Shown here piece by piece: positions 1 through 8,575 of a stretch of 64,000 bases of DNA. Each line of letters begins with the position of its first letter. Positions within the stretch are counted from its first letter, which is position 1. Origin of the DNA: Caloranaerobacter sp050286925 (GTDB taxonomy: Bacteria; Bacillota; Clostridia; Tissierellales; Thermohalobacteraceae). The translations under genes were made by a program, and so were the position numbers. The stretch spans positions 15,035 to 79,034 of the forward strand of contig NZ_JBFWFX010000012.1 of NCBI RefSeq assembly GCF_050286925.1. The letters are read 5' to 3'. Below the pieces are notes generated by a model. It was given only the letters and a program-made list of their open reading frames with translations, was not told the DNA's origin and ran no database searches.

Positions 1-1854
1 AGACCAATAGCACTTCTAAATTCTCTAAGATTTGGAGAAATAGAAGATGACGCTCATATGAGATATTTATTTAGTGGAGTAGTTTCAGGAATTGGAGGAT
101 ATGGAAACTGCATCGGTATTCCAACGGTAGGTGGAGAAGTATATTTCAACAAATGTTACCAAGGCAATCCTTTAGTAAATGCTATGTGTATTGGGGTTAT
201 TGAACACGATAAAATTCACAGAGGAACTGCAGCAGGTGTTGGGAATTTAGTTATGTATGTAGGGGCATCTACTGGAAGAGATGGGATAGGAGGAGCGAGT
301 TTTGCTTCTGTAGAATTGACTGAAGAAACAGCAGAACAGAGGTCAGCAGTCCAAGTTGGAGACCCATTTATGGAAAAGTTGTTATTAGAAGCTTGTCTTG
401 AACTTCTAGATACAGATTATGTTGTCGGCATACAGGATTTAGGAGCTGCTGGATTAACATCAGCATGTAGTGAAATGGCTTCTAGAGGTAATTCAGGTAT
501 GGTAATAGACGTGTCATTAGTTCCTAGAAGAGAAGAAGGAATGCTACCTGTAGAAGTAATGATATCGGAATCACAAGAAAGAATGCTTCTTGTTATAAAA
601 AAGGGTGCAGAAGAAAAGGTTAAAAAGATATTTGATAAATGGGGACTTCATTCGGCCGTTATAGGAAAAGTTACGGATGATGGAATGTTGACTATTATGG
701 AAAATGGCAAAATAGTTGGCAGGGTACCTGCAAAATCTTTAGCTGATGAGGCACCAAAATATTACAGAGAATACAAAAAGCCAGAGTATATAGATAAAAA
801 GAGAGCTCTTTCGATAGATAAATTAAAGGAAGTTAATGATTTAAATGAAGCATTATTTAAAATGCTTAGCTCTACAAATTTATGCAGTAGAGAATGGGTT
901 TATAATCAGTACGATTATCAGGTAAGAACTAATACGATAATAACCCCTGGTTCAGATGCAGCTGTAATTAGAATTGATGGAACGAATAAAGCCATAGCTG
1001 CTACGACAGATTGTAATAGTAGATATTGTTATTTAAATCCTAGAAGAGGGGCTCAGATTGCAGTTGCTGAAGCGGCTAGAAATATTGTTGTAACTGGTGG
1101 GAAACCTTTAGCTATTACTGATGGACTTAATTTTGGAAATCCAGAGAAGCCAGATAGATTCTGGCAGTTTAGAGAGAGTATTTTAGGTATAAGTGAAGCT
1201 TGCAGGAAGTTCAATACTCCAGTTGTAAGTGGTAATGTAAGTTTTTACAACGAAACTCCAGAAAATGCAATATATCCGACTCCAATAATAGGAATGGTAG
1301 GACTTATAGAGGATCTAGATAAAGTTATGACTATGGAATTTAAAGATGAAGGCGATATTATTGTACTTTTAGGTTCAACTAAGGAAGAAATTGGTGCAAG
1401 TGAATATTTAAAGGTAATTCATGGTTTAGAATTAGGTGAAGTACCAGAAATAGATTTAGATTTAGAAAAAAGATTACAAGATTTATGTCTTGAGCTTATA
1501 GATAAAAAACTTATAAAGTCAGCTCACGATTTGAGTGAGGGAGGATTAGCATTAGCATTATGTGAGTGCTGCTCTAAAGGTAATTTAGGAGCTGAAATTT
1601 CAGTAGATACAGATTTAAGAGAAGATATATACTTATTTTCAGAAAGTCAATCAAGAATATTGGTATCTTTAGATTCGAATAATGTAGACAAATTAAAAGA
1701 ATTATGTAATAAATACGAAATCCCATTTACAGTATTAGGAAGAACCATAAAAGATAAATTATCAATAGAAATTAATGGCAGTTCAGTAATTGATGTTAAA
1801 GTAGAGGATATTACAGATAAATTAAGGAGTGTATTGCCATGTATAATGGGCTAG
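1..1854 (+). CDS. purL: Phosphoribosylformylglycinamidine synthase II, 3' part (5' end outside window)
   Basis: Makes formylglycinamidine ribonucleotide from FGAR, ATP and glutamine-derived ammonia, step four of purine synthesis, in the cytoplasm together with PurS and PurQ. The reading frame is open from base 1, so the ATG at 58 is internal; 617 residues are visible out of about 730 for the small Bacillus-type PurL. Seen: family blocks RYLFSGVVSGIGGYGNCIG, the first AIRS-like half with GDPFMEKLLLEACLEL and DLGAAGLTSACSEMASRG, and the repeated second half with GSDAAVIRI and SAHDLSEGGLALALCE. The two-fold internal repeat is the family hallmark. The 3' end overlaps purF by 16 bases, so the two are translationally coupled. 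Identification is firm; the N-terminal ATP-binding part cannot be judged. Confidence 0.97.
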   Translation, partial: RPIALLNSLRFGEIEDDAHMRYLFSGVVSGIGGYGNCIGIPTVGGEVYFNKCYQGNPLVNAMCIGVIEHDKIHRGTAAGVGNLVMYVGASTGRDGIGGASFASVELTEETAEQRSAVQVGDPFMEKLLLEACLELLDTDYVVGIQDLGAAGLTSACSEMASRGNSGMVIDVSLVPRREEGMLPVEVMISESQERMLLVIKKGAEEKVKKIFDKWGLHSAVIGKVTDDGMLTIMENGKIVGRVPAKSLADEAPKYYREYKKPEYIDKKRALSIDKLKEVNDLNEALFKMLSSTNLCSREWVYNQYDYQVRTNTIITPGSDAAVIRIDGTNKAIAATTDCNSRYCYLNPRRGAQIAVAEAARNIVVTGGKPLAITDGLNFGNPEKPDRFWQFRESILGISEACRKFNTPVVSGNVSFYNETPENAIYPTPIIGMVGLIEDLDKVMTMEFKDEGDIIVLLGSTKEEIGASEYLKVIHGLELGEVPEIDLDLEKRLQDLCLELIDKKLIKSAHDLSEGGLALALCECCSKGNLGAEISVDTDLREDIYLFSESQSRILVSLDSNNVDKLKELCNKYEIPFTVLGRTIKDKLSIEINGSSVIDVKVEDITDKLRSVLPCIMG

Positions 1855-3227
1855 CATGTAGTGATAAGTTAAATGAAGAATGTGGTATAGTTGGAATATA
1901 TTCGAATGATATAAAAGACATTTCTAAACTTACTTACTTTGGATTATATTCGCTGCAGCATAGAGGACAGGAAAGCTGCGGCATTGCTGTTAATAATAAA
2001 GGTAAAATCAAATACTGTAAAGGCATGGGATTGGTATCTGAGGTATTTGATGACGATGTTTTGAAAAATCTTGATGGCAATATAAGTATAGGGCATGTTA
2101 GATATTCTACAACAGGAGAAAGTAGAGCTTCAAATGCTCAACCTTTAGTAGTTAAGTATAAAAATGGAGATATTGCATTAGCCCATAATGGCAATTTAGT
2201 GAATGCTCATACTATAAGAGAAATATTAGAAGAAGAAGGTGTTGTACTTCAAACTACTATAGATACTGAAGTAATAGTTAATTTGATAGCAAGATATCAT
2301 AAATCGGGTATTGAAAGTGCAATAAAAAAGGTTATGGAACTTATTAGAGGCTCTTATGCATTAGTATTGACTATGGGAGATATGTTAATAGGAGTAAGAG
2401 ATCCATATGGGATAAGGCCTTTATGTATAGGGAAATTAAAGAAAGGTTTTGTTATTGCATCGGAAAGTTGTGCGTTAGATACTGTTGGTGCTGATTTTAT
2501 TAGGGATGTAGAACCTGGAGAAATCATTATCATTGATGAAAAAGGTATGAAAAGTATACCATATGATAAATGGTGCAAAAAAAGTTTATGCATTTTTGAG
2601 TTAATTTATTTTGCTAGACCTGATAGTATAATGGATGGAATTAGCGTTTATCTTGCTAGAAAAGAAGCTGGCAGGATTCTTGCGAGAGAGTCTAAAGTTG
2701 ATGCAGATATAGTTATATCTGTTCCAGATTCAGGTACGGCGGCTGCAATAGGATTTTCAGAAGAGTCGGGAATCCCTTTTAGTGAAGGATTAATAAAAAA
2801 TAGATATGTTGGAAGAACTTTTATTAAGCCTAGTCAAGAGTTAAGGGAGCAGGGAGTAAGACTTAAACTTAACGTATTAAAGGAAAATATAAAAGGGAAG
2901 AGAGTCGTTTTAGTAGATGATTCTATAGTTAGAGGGACTACTATAAGAAGAATTGTAGATATTTTAAAATCGGCTGGAGCTAAAGAAGTGCATGTAAGAA
3001 TAAGTTCACCACCTGTTAAGTATCCTTGCTTCTTTGGGATAGACACTCCTGAGAGAAAACAACTTATAGGTGCAAAGAATACTACTGAAGAGATTAGAAA
3101 GTTGATAAATGCGGATAGCTTGAGTTATTTATCTATCGAAGGCCTTATAAAAACTACAGGTAAAAATGGAGGGTTTTGTTTAGCTTGTTTTAATGGTGAT
3201 TATCCTATGGAAGTACCATTGGGCTAA
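1839..3227 (+). CDS. purF: Amidophosphoribosyltransferase (glutamine PRPP amidotransferase)
   Basis: First committed step of purine synthesis: PRPP plus glutamine gives phosphoribosylamine. The protein has 462 residues. A 14-residue propeptide precedes Cys15 of CGIVGIYS, the N-terminal nucleophile exposed by self-cleavage in this family. An Ntn-type glutaminase domain fills roughly residues 15-240 (RGQESCGIAV, GHVRYSTTG, AHNGNLVN) and a phosphoribosyltransferase domain the rest, with the PRPP loop VVLVDDSIVRGTT. The four cysteines that hold the Bacillus-type 4Fe-4S cluster are present (KSLCIF, KYPCFFG and the FCLAC pair), so this is the oxygen-labile Fe-S form. The ATG at 1839 lies 9 bases after AAGGAG and inside purL. 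Confidence 0.97.
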   Translation: MYNGLACSDKLNEECGIVGIYSNDIKDISKLTYFGLYSLQHRGQESCGIAVNNKGKIKYCKGMGLVSEVFDDDVLKNLDGNISIGHVRYSTTGESRASNAQPLVVKYKNGDIALAHNGNLVNAHTIREILEEEGVVLQTTIDTEVIVNLIARYHKSGIESAIKKVMELIRGSYALVLTMGDMLIGVRDPYGIRPLCIGKLKKGFVIASESCALDTVGADFIRDVEPGEIIIIDEKGMKSIPYDKWCKKSLCIFELIYFARPDSIMDGISVYLARKEAGRILARESKVDADIVISVPDSGTAAAIGFSEESGIPFSEGLIKNRYVGRTFIKPSQELREQGVRLKLNVLKENIKGKRVVLVDDSIVRGTTIRRIVDILKSAGAKEVHVRISSPPVKYPCFFGIDTPERKQLIGAKNTTEEIRKLINADSLSYLSIEGLIKTTGKNGGFCLACFNGDYPMEVPLG

Positions 3228-3234
3228 AAATAAA

Positions 3235-3328
3235 AATGAAAAATTGAAAATGGAAAATGTAAAATTATTTGGTGTTTAATAATAGGAGTTAATAGTTTTT
3301 AATCATTAATTTTACATTTTACATTCCT
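3235..3328. repeat. AT-rich dispersed intergenic repeat (family R1) between purF and purM
   Basis: The gap holds blocks of the form AAAATTGAAAATGGAAAATG-TAAAATTA, followed about 50 bases on by the inverse TTAATTTTACATTTTACATT, so it can fold into a weak long hairpin. Related words occur at about 4999-5025, 6660-6702, 19440-19470, 19536-19562, 46510-46550, 46686-46712 and 61439-61470. No reading frame is seen. Confidence 0.6.
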
Positions 3329-3342
3329 ATAAGGAGGTTTAT

Positions 3343-4386
3343 ATGGGTACTAAAGGTATTACTTATAAAGATGCAGGTGTTGATATTAAAGCTGGATATG
3401 AAGCGGTTAATCTGATTAAAGAACATGTAAAGAGAACTTATACTAAAGGAGTTATGTCGAGTATAGGAGGCTTTAGTGGCCTTTTTAAAATAGATACAGA
3501 TAAATACAAGGAACCTATTTTAGTATCGGGAACGGATGGAGTGGGAACTAAACTAAAAGTCGCTTATATGATGGATAAGCACGATACAATTGGAGAAGAT
3601 TGTGTTGCAATGTGTGTAAATGATATATTGTGCCAGGGTGCAAAACCTTTATTTTTTCTTGATTATATTGGGACATATAAGATAGAGCCTACAGTTATTT
3701 CAAAAATAGTTGAAGGAGTAGCGAACGGTTGCGTAAAAGCTGGATGTGCTTTAATAGGTGGAGAAACTGCTGAAATGCCCGGTGTTTACAGTAAAGGTGA
3801 ATACGATTTAGTTGGATTTGCAGTAGGCATAGTAGATAAAGATAAAATTATTGACGGCTCTAGTATTTCTGAAGGAGATGTTTTGATAGGACTTAAATCT
3901 AGTGGACTTCATAGTAACGGTTTTTCTTTAGTTAGAAAGTTATTTTTTGAAATAGAGAAATTCAGCGTCAATCAATATGTGGATGAATTGGGAACGACTT
4001 TGGGGGAAGAGTTATTAAAACCTACTCGTATATATGCAGATGTAATTGAAAAGATTTTAGATAAATATGTTGTAAAGGGAATGAGTCATATTACAGGTGG
4101 AGGATTTTATGAGAATATACCAAGAATGCTTCCTGAAGGATTTGTTGCAGATATAGATGTTAGATATATAGATATACCAGCTATTTTTAAATTAATCGAA
4201 AAATTAGGTAGAATCGATAAAAAAGAAATGTATTCTACTTTTAATATGGGAATTGGAATGGTTATAGCTGTAGACAAAGAAGATGGAGATAAAGTATTAG
4301 ATTATTTAAATAGCATAGGAGAAAGGGCATATCTAATAGGGGAGATAAAAAAGGGAGAAGGTGGCATTAGAATATGTCATCAGTAA
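3343..4386 (+). CDS. purM: Phosphoribosylformylglycinamidine cyclo-ligase (AIR synthase)
   Basis: ATP-dependent closure of the imidazole ring, FGAM to AIR. It has 347 residues, normal for the family. Seen: SSIGGFSGLF, the nucleotide/metal motif LVSGTDGVGTKLKVA near residues 61-75, CVNDILCQGAKPLFFLDY, and IGGETAEMPG, then the C-terminal AIRS domain with THITGGGFYENIPRMLP. A clean AAGGAGG stands 8 bases before the ATG. It follows the repeat-bearing gap after purF and overlaps purN by 13 bases. Confidence 0.97.
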   Translation: MGTKGITYKDAGVDIKAGYEAVNLIKEHVKRTYTKGVMSSIGGFSGLFKIDTDKYKEPILVSGTDGVGTKLKVAYMMDKHDTIGEDCVAMCVNDILCQGAKPLFFLDYIGTYKIEPTVISKIVEGVANGCVKAGCALIGGETAEMPGVYSKGEYDLVGFAVGIVDKDKIIDGSSISEGDVLIGLKSSGLHSNGFSLVRKLFFEIEKFSVNQYVDELGTTLGEELLKPTRIYADVIEKILDKYVVKGMSHITGGGFYENIPRMLPEGFVADIDVRYIDIPAIFKLIEKLGRIDKKEMYSTFNMGIGMVIAVDKEDGDKVLDYLNSIGERAYLIGEIKKGEGGIRICHQ

Positions 4387-5000
4387 ATATTGGTGTCTTA
4401 ATTTCAGGAAGCGGTACTAATCTTCAGGCCTTGATTGATAGTATAGATAAAGGCTATATAAATGGAAAAATAAAGGTTGTAATTTCTAATAGAAAAGATG
4501 CTTATGGGCTTGTAAGAGCAAGAAAAAATTTAATAGAAGCTCTCTATATAAATAGGAAGGAATTTAATAGTGATATAGAATTTGATTTAAAAATATTAGA
4601 TGAACTAGAAAAACGGCAAGTTGAATTAGTAGTATTAGCAGGATATTTAAAAGTATTGAGCAAAGAGTTTGTCAATCATTATAAAAATAGAATTATTAAT
4701 ATACATCCTTCTTTGATTCCGAGCTTTTGCGGGAAAGGATATTATGGAGAAAAAGTCCATAGAGCAGTATTAGAGTATGGGGTTAAGATAACAGGTGCTA
4801 CTGTCCATTTTGTCGATGAAGGAGCAGATACAGGACCTATTATATTACAAGAAGCTGTTTTTGTAGATGATAATGATACTGTAGATACGCTTAGAGAAAA
4901 AGTGTTGAAAGTAGAACATAAGCTTTTACCAATGGCAGTAAAATTGTTTTGTGAAAACAAATTAGAAGTCATAGGCAGAAAGGTAATAATTAGGGATTAG
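4374..5000 (+). CDS. purN: Phosphoribosylglycinamide formyltransferase
   Basis: Transfers a formyl group from 10-formyl-THF to GAR, third step of purine synthesis. It has 208 residues. The N-terminal fold shows IGVLISGSGTNLQALIDSI (phosphate-binding loop). The catalytic region is NIHPSLIPSFCGKGYYG with the active-site Asn and His near residues 108-110, followed by VDEGADTGPIILQEAV, which carries the catalytic Asp. It starts inside purM (13-base overlap), so it is coupled to it. It depends on the folate pathway encoded 9 kb downstream. Confidence 0.96.
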   Translation: MSSVNIGVLISGSGTNLQALIDSIDKGYINGKIKVVISNRKDAYGLVRARKNLIEALYINRKEFNSDIEFDLKILDELEKRQVELVVLAGYLKVLSKEFVNHYKNRIINIHPSLIPSFCGKGYYGEKVHRAVLEYGVKITGATVHFVDEGADTGPIILQEAVFVDDNDTVDTLREKVLKVEHKLLPMAVKLFCENKLEVIGRKVIIRD

Positions 5001-5110
5001 ATTTAAATTTTACATTTTGCATTTCTATTTACAGTATCATGGCAACTGGTAACTAGTAGCATATTGTTCTTTAGTAGCTTGTAGCTAGGAACTAATGGAA
5101 ATGAAAAGAG
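4999..5110. repeat. R1-type repeat plus short CTAGTAGC-like repeats before purH
   Basis: The gap contains TTTAAATTTTACATTTTGCATT, an R1 word in inverse orientation, then the short repetitive words AACTGGTAACTAGTAGC and TTAGTAGCTTGTAGCTAGG. It is non-coding. Only the purH ribosome site (GAGGAGG, 5109-5114) at its end is clearly functional. Confidence 0.5.
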
Positions 5111-5122
5111 GAGGTATTTACT

Positions 5123-6655
5123 TTGAAAAGAGCACTTATTAGCGTATATGATAAGACAGGCATAGTAGAATTTTCAAGAAAGTTAAAGGAGTTAGGATGG
5201 GAAATTATATCAACTGGAGGAACGAGAAAAAAGCTTGCTGAAAATGGGATAGAAACTATAGATATTTCAGATGTAACAGGTTTTCCTGAATGTCTTGATG
5301 GAAGAGTAAAGACACTGCATCCTAAAATTCATGGTGGGTTATTAGCAATAAGAGATAATGATGATCATATTAAAACTTTAAAGGAGCTTGAAATAGACTG
5401 TATAGATATGGTTGTTAACAATCTATATCCTTTTAAGGAAACAGTAAGTAATCCTAATGCAGCTCATGAAGAGATAATAGAAAATATCGATATAGGTGGC
5501 CCATCTATGCTTAGAGCAGCAGCTAAAAACTATAAATACGTTACAGTTATAGTAGATCCTAATGATTATGACAAAGTAGTAAATGAGTTAAAGGAAAAAG
5601 GAGACGTAAGTTTAAAGACTAAAGAATATCTTGCTGCTAAAGTATTTCAATATACAAGTCATTATGATGCATTAATATCAGAGTATTTTAACAAAAGAGC
5701 CAATATAGATATGCCAGATTTAATTACTTTAACATTTGAGAAAAAGCAAGATTTAAGATATGGAGAAAATCCTCATCAAAAAGCAGCATTTTATACTGAT
5801 GTATATCCAACAAAAGGAACTTTAGGACAGGCAAAAAAGCTTCATGGAAAAGAACTATCTTTTAATAACATAAACGATACAAATGGTGCATTAGAGATTT
5901 TAAAGGAATTTGAAGAACCGACTGTAGTAGCTGTAAAACATACTAATCCATGTGGTATAGGTAGCGGTAATACTATTAGTGAAGCATTTAAAAAAGCATA
6001 TGAGTCAGATAAAGTGTCAATATTTGGTGGAATTATTGCGGCAAATAGGGAAATTGATAGAGAAACTGCCGAGATGATAAATAAAATCTTTATAGAAGTA
6101 GTGATAGCTCCATCATATACTGCTGAAGCTTTGGAAGTGCTTACTTCTAAGAAAAATATTAGGATACTGGTTTTACCTGAAATTACTGCAAGAGAAGAAA
6201 GTGGATATGATATTAAAAGAGTACTAGGCGGAATATTAATTCAAGACAGAAATACTAAACTTATACAAGATGAACTTAAATTTGTAACAGAGAGAAAACC
6301 TACTGAAAAAGAATTAGAGGATTTATTATTTGCTTGGAAGGCAGTAAAGAATGTAAAATCTAATGCAATTGTATTAGCTAAGGATAAAGGAACTGTTGCT
6401 GTTGGGCCAGGGCAGGTTAGTAGGATATGGGCTTTAGAGAATGCTATAAAACAGGGCGGGAATCGAGTTAAAAACAGTGTAATGGCATCTGATGCATTCT
6501 TCCCATTCCCTGATTGTGTAGAAGCAGCTTATAAAGCAGGAATAACTGCAATTATTCAGCCTGGTGGTTCGATTAGAGATAAAGAGTCTATTGAAGCAGC
6601 AAATAAATATGGTATAGCTATGGTATTTACAGGTATAAGACATTTTAAGCATTAG
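5123..6655 (+). CDS. purH: Bifunctional AICAR transformylase / IMP cyclohydrolase
   Basis: Last two steps to IMP: formylation of AICAR, then ring closure. It has 510 residues. The N-terminal MGS-like cyclohydrolase domain (about 1-195) shows ISTGGTRKKLAENGI, GRVKTLHPKIHGGLLA and NIDIGGPSMLRAAAKN. The transformylase domain (about 196-510) shows DLRYGENPHQKAAFY and the catalytic VAVKHTNPCGIGSG near residue 271. It ends VFTGIRHFKH as is usual. The start is a TTG, supported by GAGGAGG at 5109-5114 and by the family N terminus MKRALISVYDKTG; the upstream ATG at 5101 is out of frame. Confidence 0.97.
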   Translation: MKRALISVYDKTGIVEFSRKLKELGWEIISTGGTRKKLAENGIETIDISDVTGFPECLDGRVKTLHPKIHGGLLAIRDNDDHIKTLKELEIDCIDMVVNNLYPFKETVSNPNAAHEEIIENIDIGGPSMLRAAAKNYKYVTVIVDPNDYDKVVNELKEKGDVSLKTKEYLAAKVFQYTSHYDALISEYFNKRANIDMPDLITLTFEKKQDLRYGENPHQKAAFYTDVYPTKGTLGQAKKLHGKELSFNNINDTNGALEILKEFEEPTVVAVKHTNPCGIGSGNTISEAFKKAYESDKVSIFGGIIAANREIDRETAEMINKIFIEVVIAPSYTAEALEVLTSKKNIRILVLPEITAREESGYDIKRVLGGILIQDRNTKLIQDELKFVTERKPTEKELEDLLFAWKAVKNVKSNAIVLAKDKGTVAVGPGQVSRIWALENAIKQGGNRVKNSVMASDAFFPFPDCVEAAYKAGITAIIQPGGSIRDKESIEAANKYGIAMVFTGIRHFKH

Positions 6656-6801
6656 CATTATTATAAATTTAAAATTGAAAATTTAAAATGTAAAATTAAT
6701 TCGTTGATCATTATTGGTTATTTGCTAAATAAAGAGCGGAAAGCGAAACACAAAAAGCGAATGACAGAATTAAATAGCGAAAATGAAAGGATGAATGGGG
6801 A
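6656..6801. repeat. R1-type repeat between purH and purD
   Basis: Contains AAATTTAAAATTGAAAATTT and AAAATGTAAAATTAATTC, the same AT-rich word set as before purM and purH, followed by a short purine-rich stretch leading to the weak purD ribosome site. It has no coding content. Confidence 0.5.
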
Positions 6802-8061
6802 ATGAAGGTTTTAGTTGTAGGCGGTGGTGCAAGGGAGCATGCAATAGTTTGGAAGATATCTAAAAGTCCGAAGGTAAGTAAAATATATTGCATACCTGGT
6901 AATGGAGGAATAAGTGAGATTGCTGAAAATGTAAACATAAAGGCTGAAGATATAGAACTTTTATCAGAATTTGCTTTAAAAGAGAATATTAATTTGACTA
7001 TAGTAGGTCCTGAAGCACCATTGGTAGAAGGCATTGTCGATAAATTCAAAGAAAAAGGGCTTAATATAATAGGGCCAGATAAAAAAGGTGCAATGCTAGA
7101 AGGTAGTAAAATATTTGCTAAAAAATTTATGGAAAAGTATAACATACCTACAGCGAAATACAAAACCTTTAAAAATAGTAAAAATGCAATTGAAGCTCTC
7201 GGTAGTTTTGAATATCCTTTGGTAATAAAGGCAGACGGTTTAGCTGGTGGAAAAGGTGTAGTAATCTGTAAAACTAGACAAGAAGCTGAAAAAACTATAA
7301 TTGATATGATGGAGGAGAAAAAGTTTGGTTTATCTGGTGAAAATATAGTTATAGAAGAATATTTGGAAGGTATAGAGGCATCACTTTTATGTATTATTGA
7401 CGGCAAAAAAATAATACCTATGGAGAGTGCAAAAGATTATAAAAAGATATTTGAAGGAGATGAAGGACCGAATACAGGTGGTATGGGATGCTTTTCACCA
7501 CACCCATTATTTACTCAAGCACTAAAAAATACTATTAGAGAAGAAATATTGGATCGTATTATGTATGGGTTGAATATGGAAAAAATATTTTATCAGGGAA
7601 TTTTATTTATAGGACTTATGCTTACAAAGGACGGTCCTAAAGTTTTAGAATTTAATGTTAGAATGGGCGATCCAGAAACCGAAGTAATACTCCCAAGATT
7701 AAAGAGCGATATAATTGAAATTTTTGAAAAGACTTTGTCTGGAAAATTGATAGAAGATGATTTGAAATGGGAAGATAAACATTGTGTATGTGTAGTAGCA
7801 GCATCAAGAGGTTATCCAGTAAGCTATGAAAAAGGAAAGCTAGTTACAGGACTAGATAGAGTTGATAAAGAAGTTATTGTTTTTCATGGAGGAACGAAAA
7901 AAGTAGATGGTAAAATTTATACAAATGGAGGTAGAGTACTTACAGTTACGGCTTTAGGAAATTCTCTAGAAGAAGCTAGAGAAGTTGTATATGATAATCT
8001 TGAAAAGATTAATTTTGAGAATATGTATTATAGAAGAGATATTGGGAAATTGGGACAGTAA
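6802..8061 (+). CDS. purD: Phosphoribosylamine-glycine ligase (GAR synthetase)
   Basis: ATP-dependent joining of glycine to phosphoribosylamine, second step of purine synthesis. It has 419 residues, the normal length. Seen: N-terminal VLVVGGGAREHAIVWKI, LTIVGPEAPLVEGIVDKF, the ATP-grasp core GSKIFAKKFMEKYNIPTA, VIKADGLAGGKGVVI, NTGGMGCFSPHP and EFNVRMGDPETEVILPRL. The ribosome site is weak (GAATGGGG). The stop codon lies inside the left arm of a strong terminator. A diverged copy of its last 107 bases lies 300 bases downstream. This gene ends the purine operon. Confidence 0.97.
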   Translation: MKVLVVGGGAREHAIVWKISKSPKVSKIYCIPGNGGISEIAENVNIKAEDIELLSEFALKENINLTIVGPEAPLVEGIVDKFKEKGLNIIGPDKKGAMLEGSKIFAKKFMEKYNIPTAKYKTFKNSKNAIEALGSFEYPLVIKADGLAGGKGVVICKTRQEAEKTIIDMMEEKKFGLSGENIVIEEYLEGIEASLLCIIDGKKIIPMESAKDYKKIFEGDEGPNTGGMGCFSPHPLFTQALKNTIREEILDRIMYGLNMEKIFYQGILFIGLMLTKDGPKVLEFNVRMGDPETEVILPRLKSDIIEIFEKTLSGKLIEDDLKWEDKHCVCVVAASRGYPVSYEKGKLVTGLDRVDKEVIVFHGGTKKVDGKIYTNGGRVLTVTALGNSLEEAREVVYDNLEKINFENMYYRRDIGKLGQ

Positions 8062-8083
8062 GCTAAACTTACTGTCCCAATTT
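8047..8083 (+). terminator. Terminator hairpin of the purine operon
   Basis: A perfect 16-bp stem, 8047-8062 with 8068-8083 and a 5-base loop CTAAA, overlaps the purD stop codon. It is followed by a modestly T-rich tract (GTATTTG). Confidence 0.85.
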
Positions 8084-8231
8084 GTATTTGTCATTCATTT
8101 TTGCTATTTGCTTACTTGATATTATATGGTAAAATAAAATAAAAATACAAATTAAACATTTATTGGGAGATAAGGATAGTAGTTTATTTATAGGTATATT
8201 TTATTTAAAATAATTACCGGTTGGTGACAGA

Positions 8232-8333
8232 ATGGATAAAAAAATGTGGATTAAATATATTCCTCCTACAGGTGGTAATGATGAGTGGAGTGAAGAAAAA
8301 GAATTATTGCGTCTTATTGAGAAAGAAAAATGA
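8232..8333 (+). CDS. Possible 33-residue hypothetical ORF
   Basis: An ATG-started frame gives MDKKMWIKYIPPTGGNDEWS followed by an acidic/basic tail EEKELLRLIEKEK. I do not recognise it. There is only a weak ribosome site (GGTTGGTGACAG) upstream. It sits inside the 300 bases that separate purD from its decayed 3' copy, so it may be the tail of a gene that was carried in or truncated when that duplication arose. Coding status is uncertain. Confidence 0.25.
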   Translation: MDKKMWIKYIPPTGGNDEWSEEKELLRLIEKEK

Positions 8334-8360
8334 TAAATAATTGAAGATTAATCAGGTAAA

Positions 8361-8467
8361 TAGGAAATTCTTTAGAAGAAGCTAGAGAGATTGCATATGA
8401 TAATATTGAAAAGATTAATTTTTAAAATATGTATTATAGGAGAAATATTGGGGAATTGGGACAGTAA
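8361..8467 (+). pseudogene. Diverged duplicate of the purD 3' end
   Basis: These 107 bases align without gaps to 7955-8061, the last 107 bases of purD including its stop codon; I count 10 mismatches (about 91% identity). One of the changes creates an in-frame TAA (AATTTTTAA), so the copy could not encode the normal end. The similarity continues into a degraded version of the terminator arm (TTACTATCCTAATTT against TTACTGTCCCAATTT), so gene tail and terminator were copied together. Confidence 0.85.
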
Positions 8468-8575
8468 ATTACTATCCTAATTTGATTACATTAGTTGGCA
8501 TGATATTATAATGATTTAATAATGTTTTTAATATCTTATTTTGCGATACCGTAATTTACAAGAGGAGTGATATTT

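Noticed and set aside
6711..7406. Minus-strand frame of 231 codons opposite purD
   Set aside because: It is antisense to a well-conserved gene, with biased Ser/Phe/Ile composition and no ribosome site; a shadow frame.
8567..8575. GTG at 8567 as start of the solute-binding lipoprotein
   Set aside because: It overlaps the GAGGAG ribosome site, which is well spaced for the ATG at 8576.
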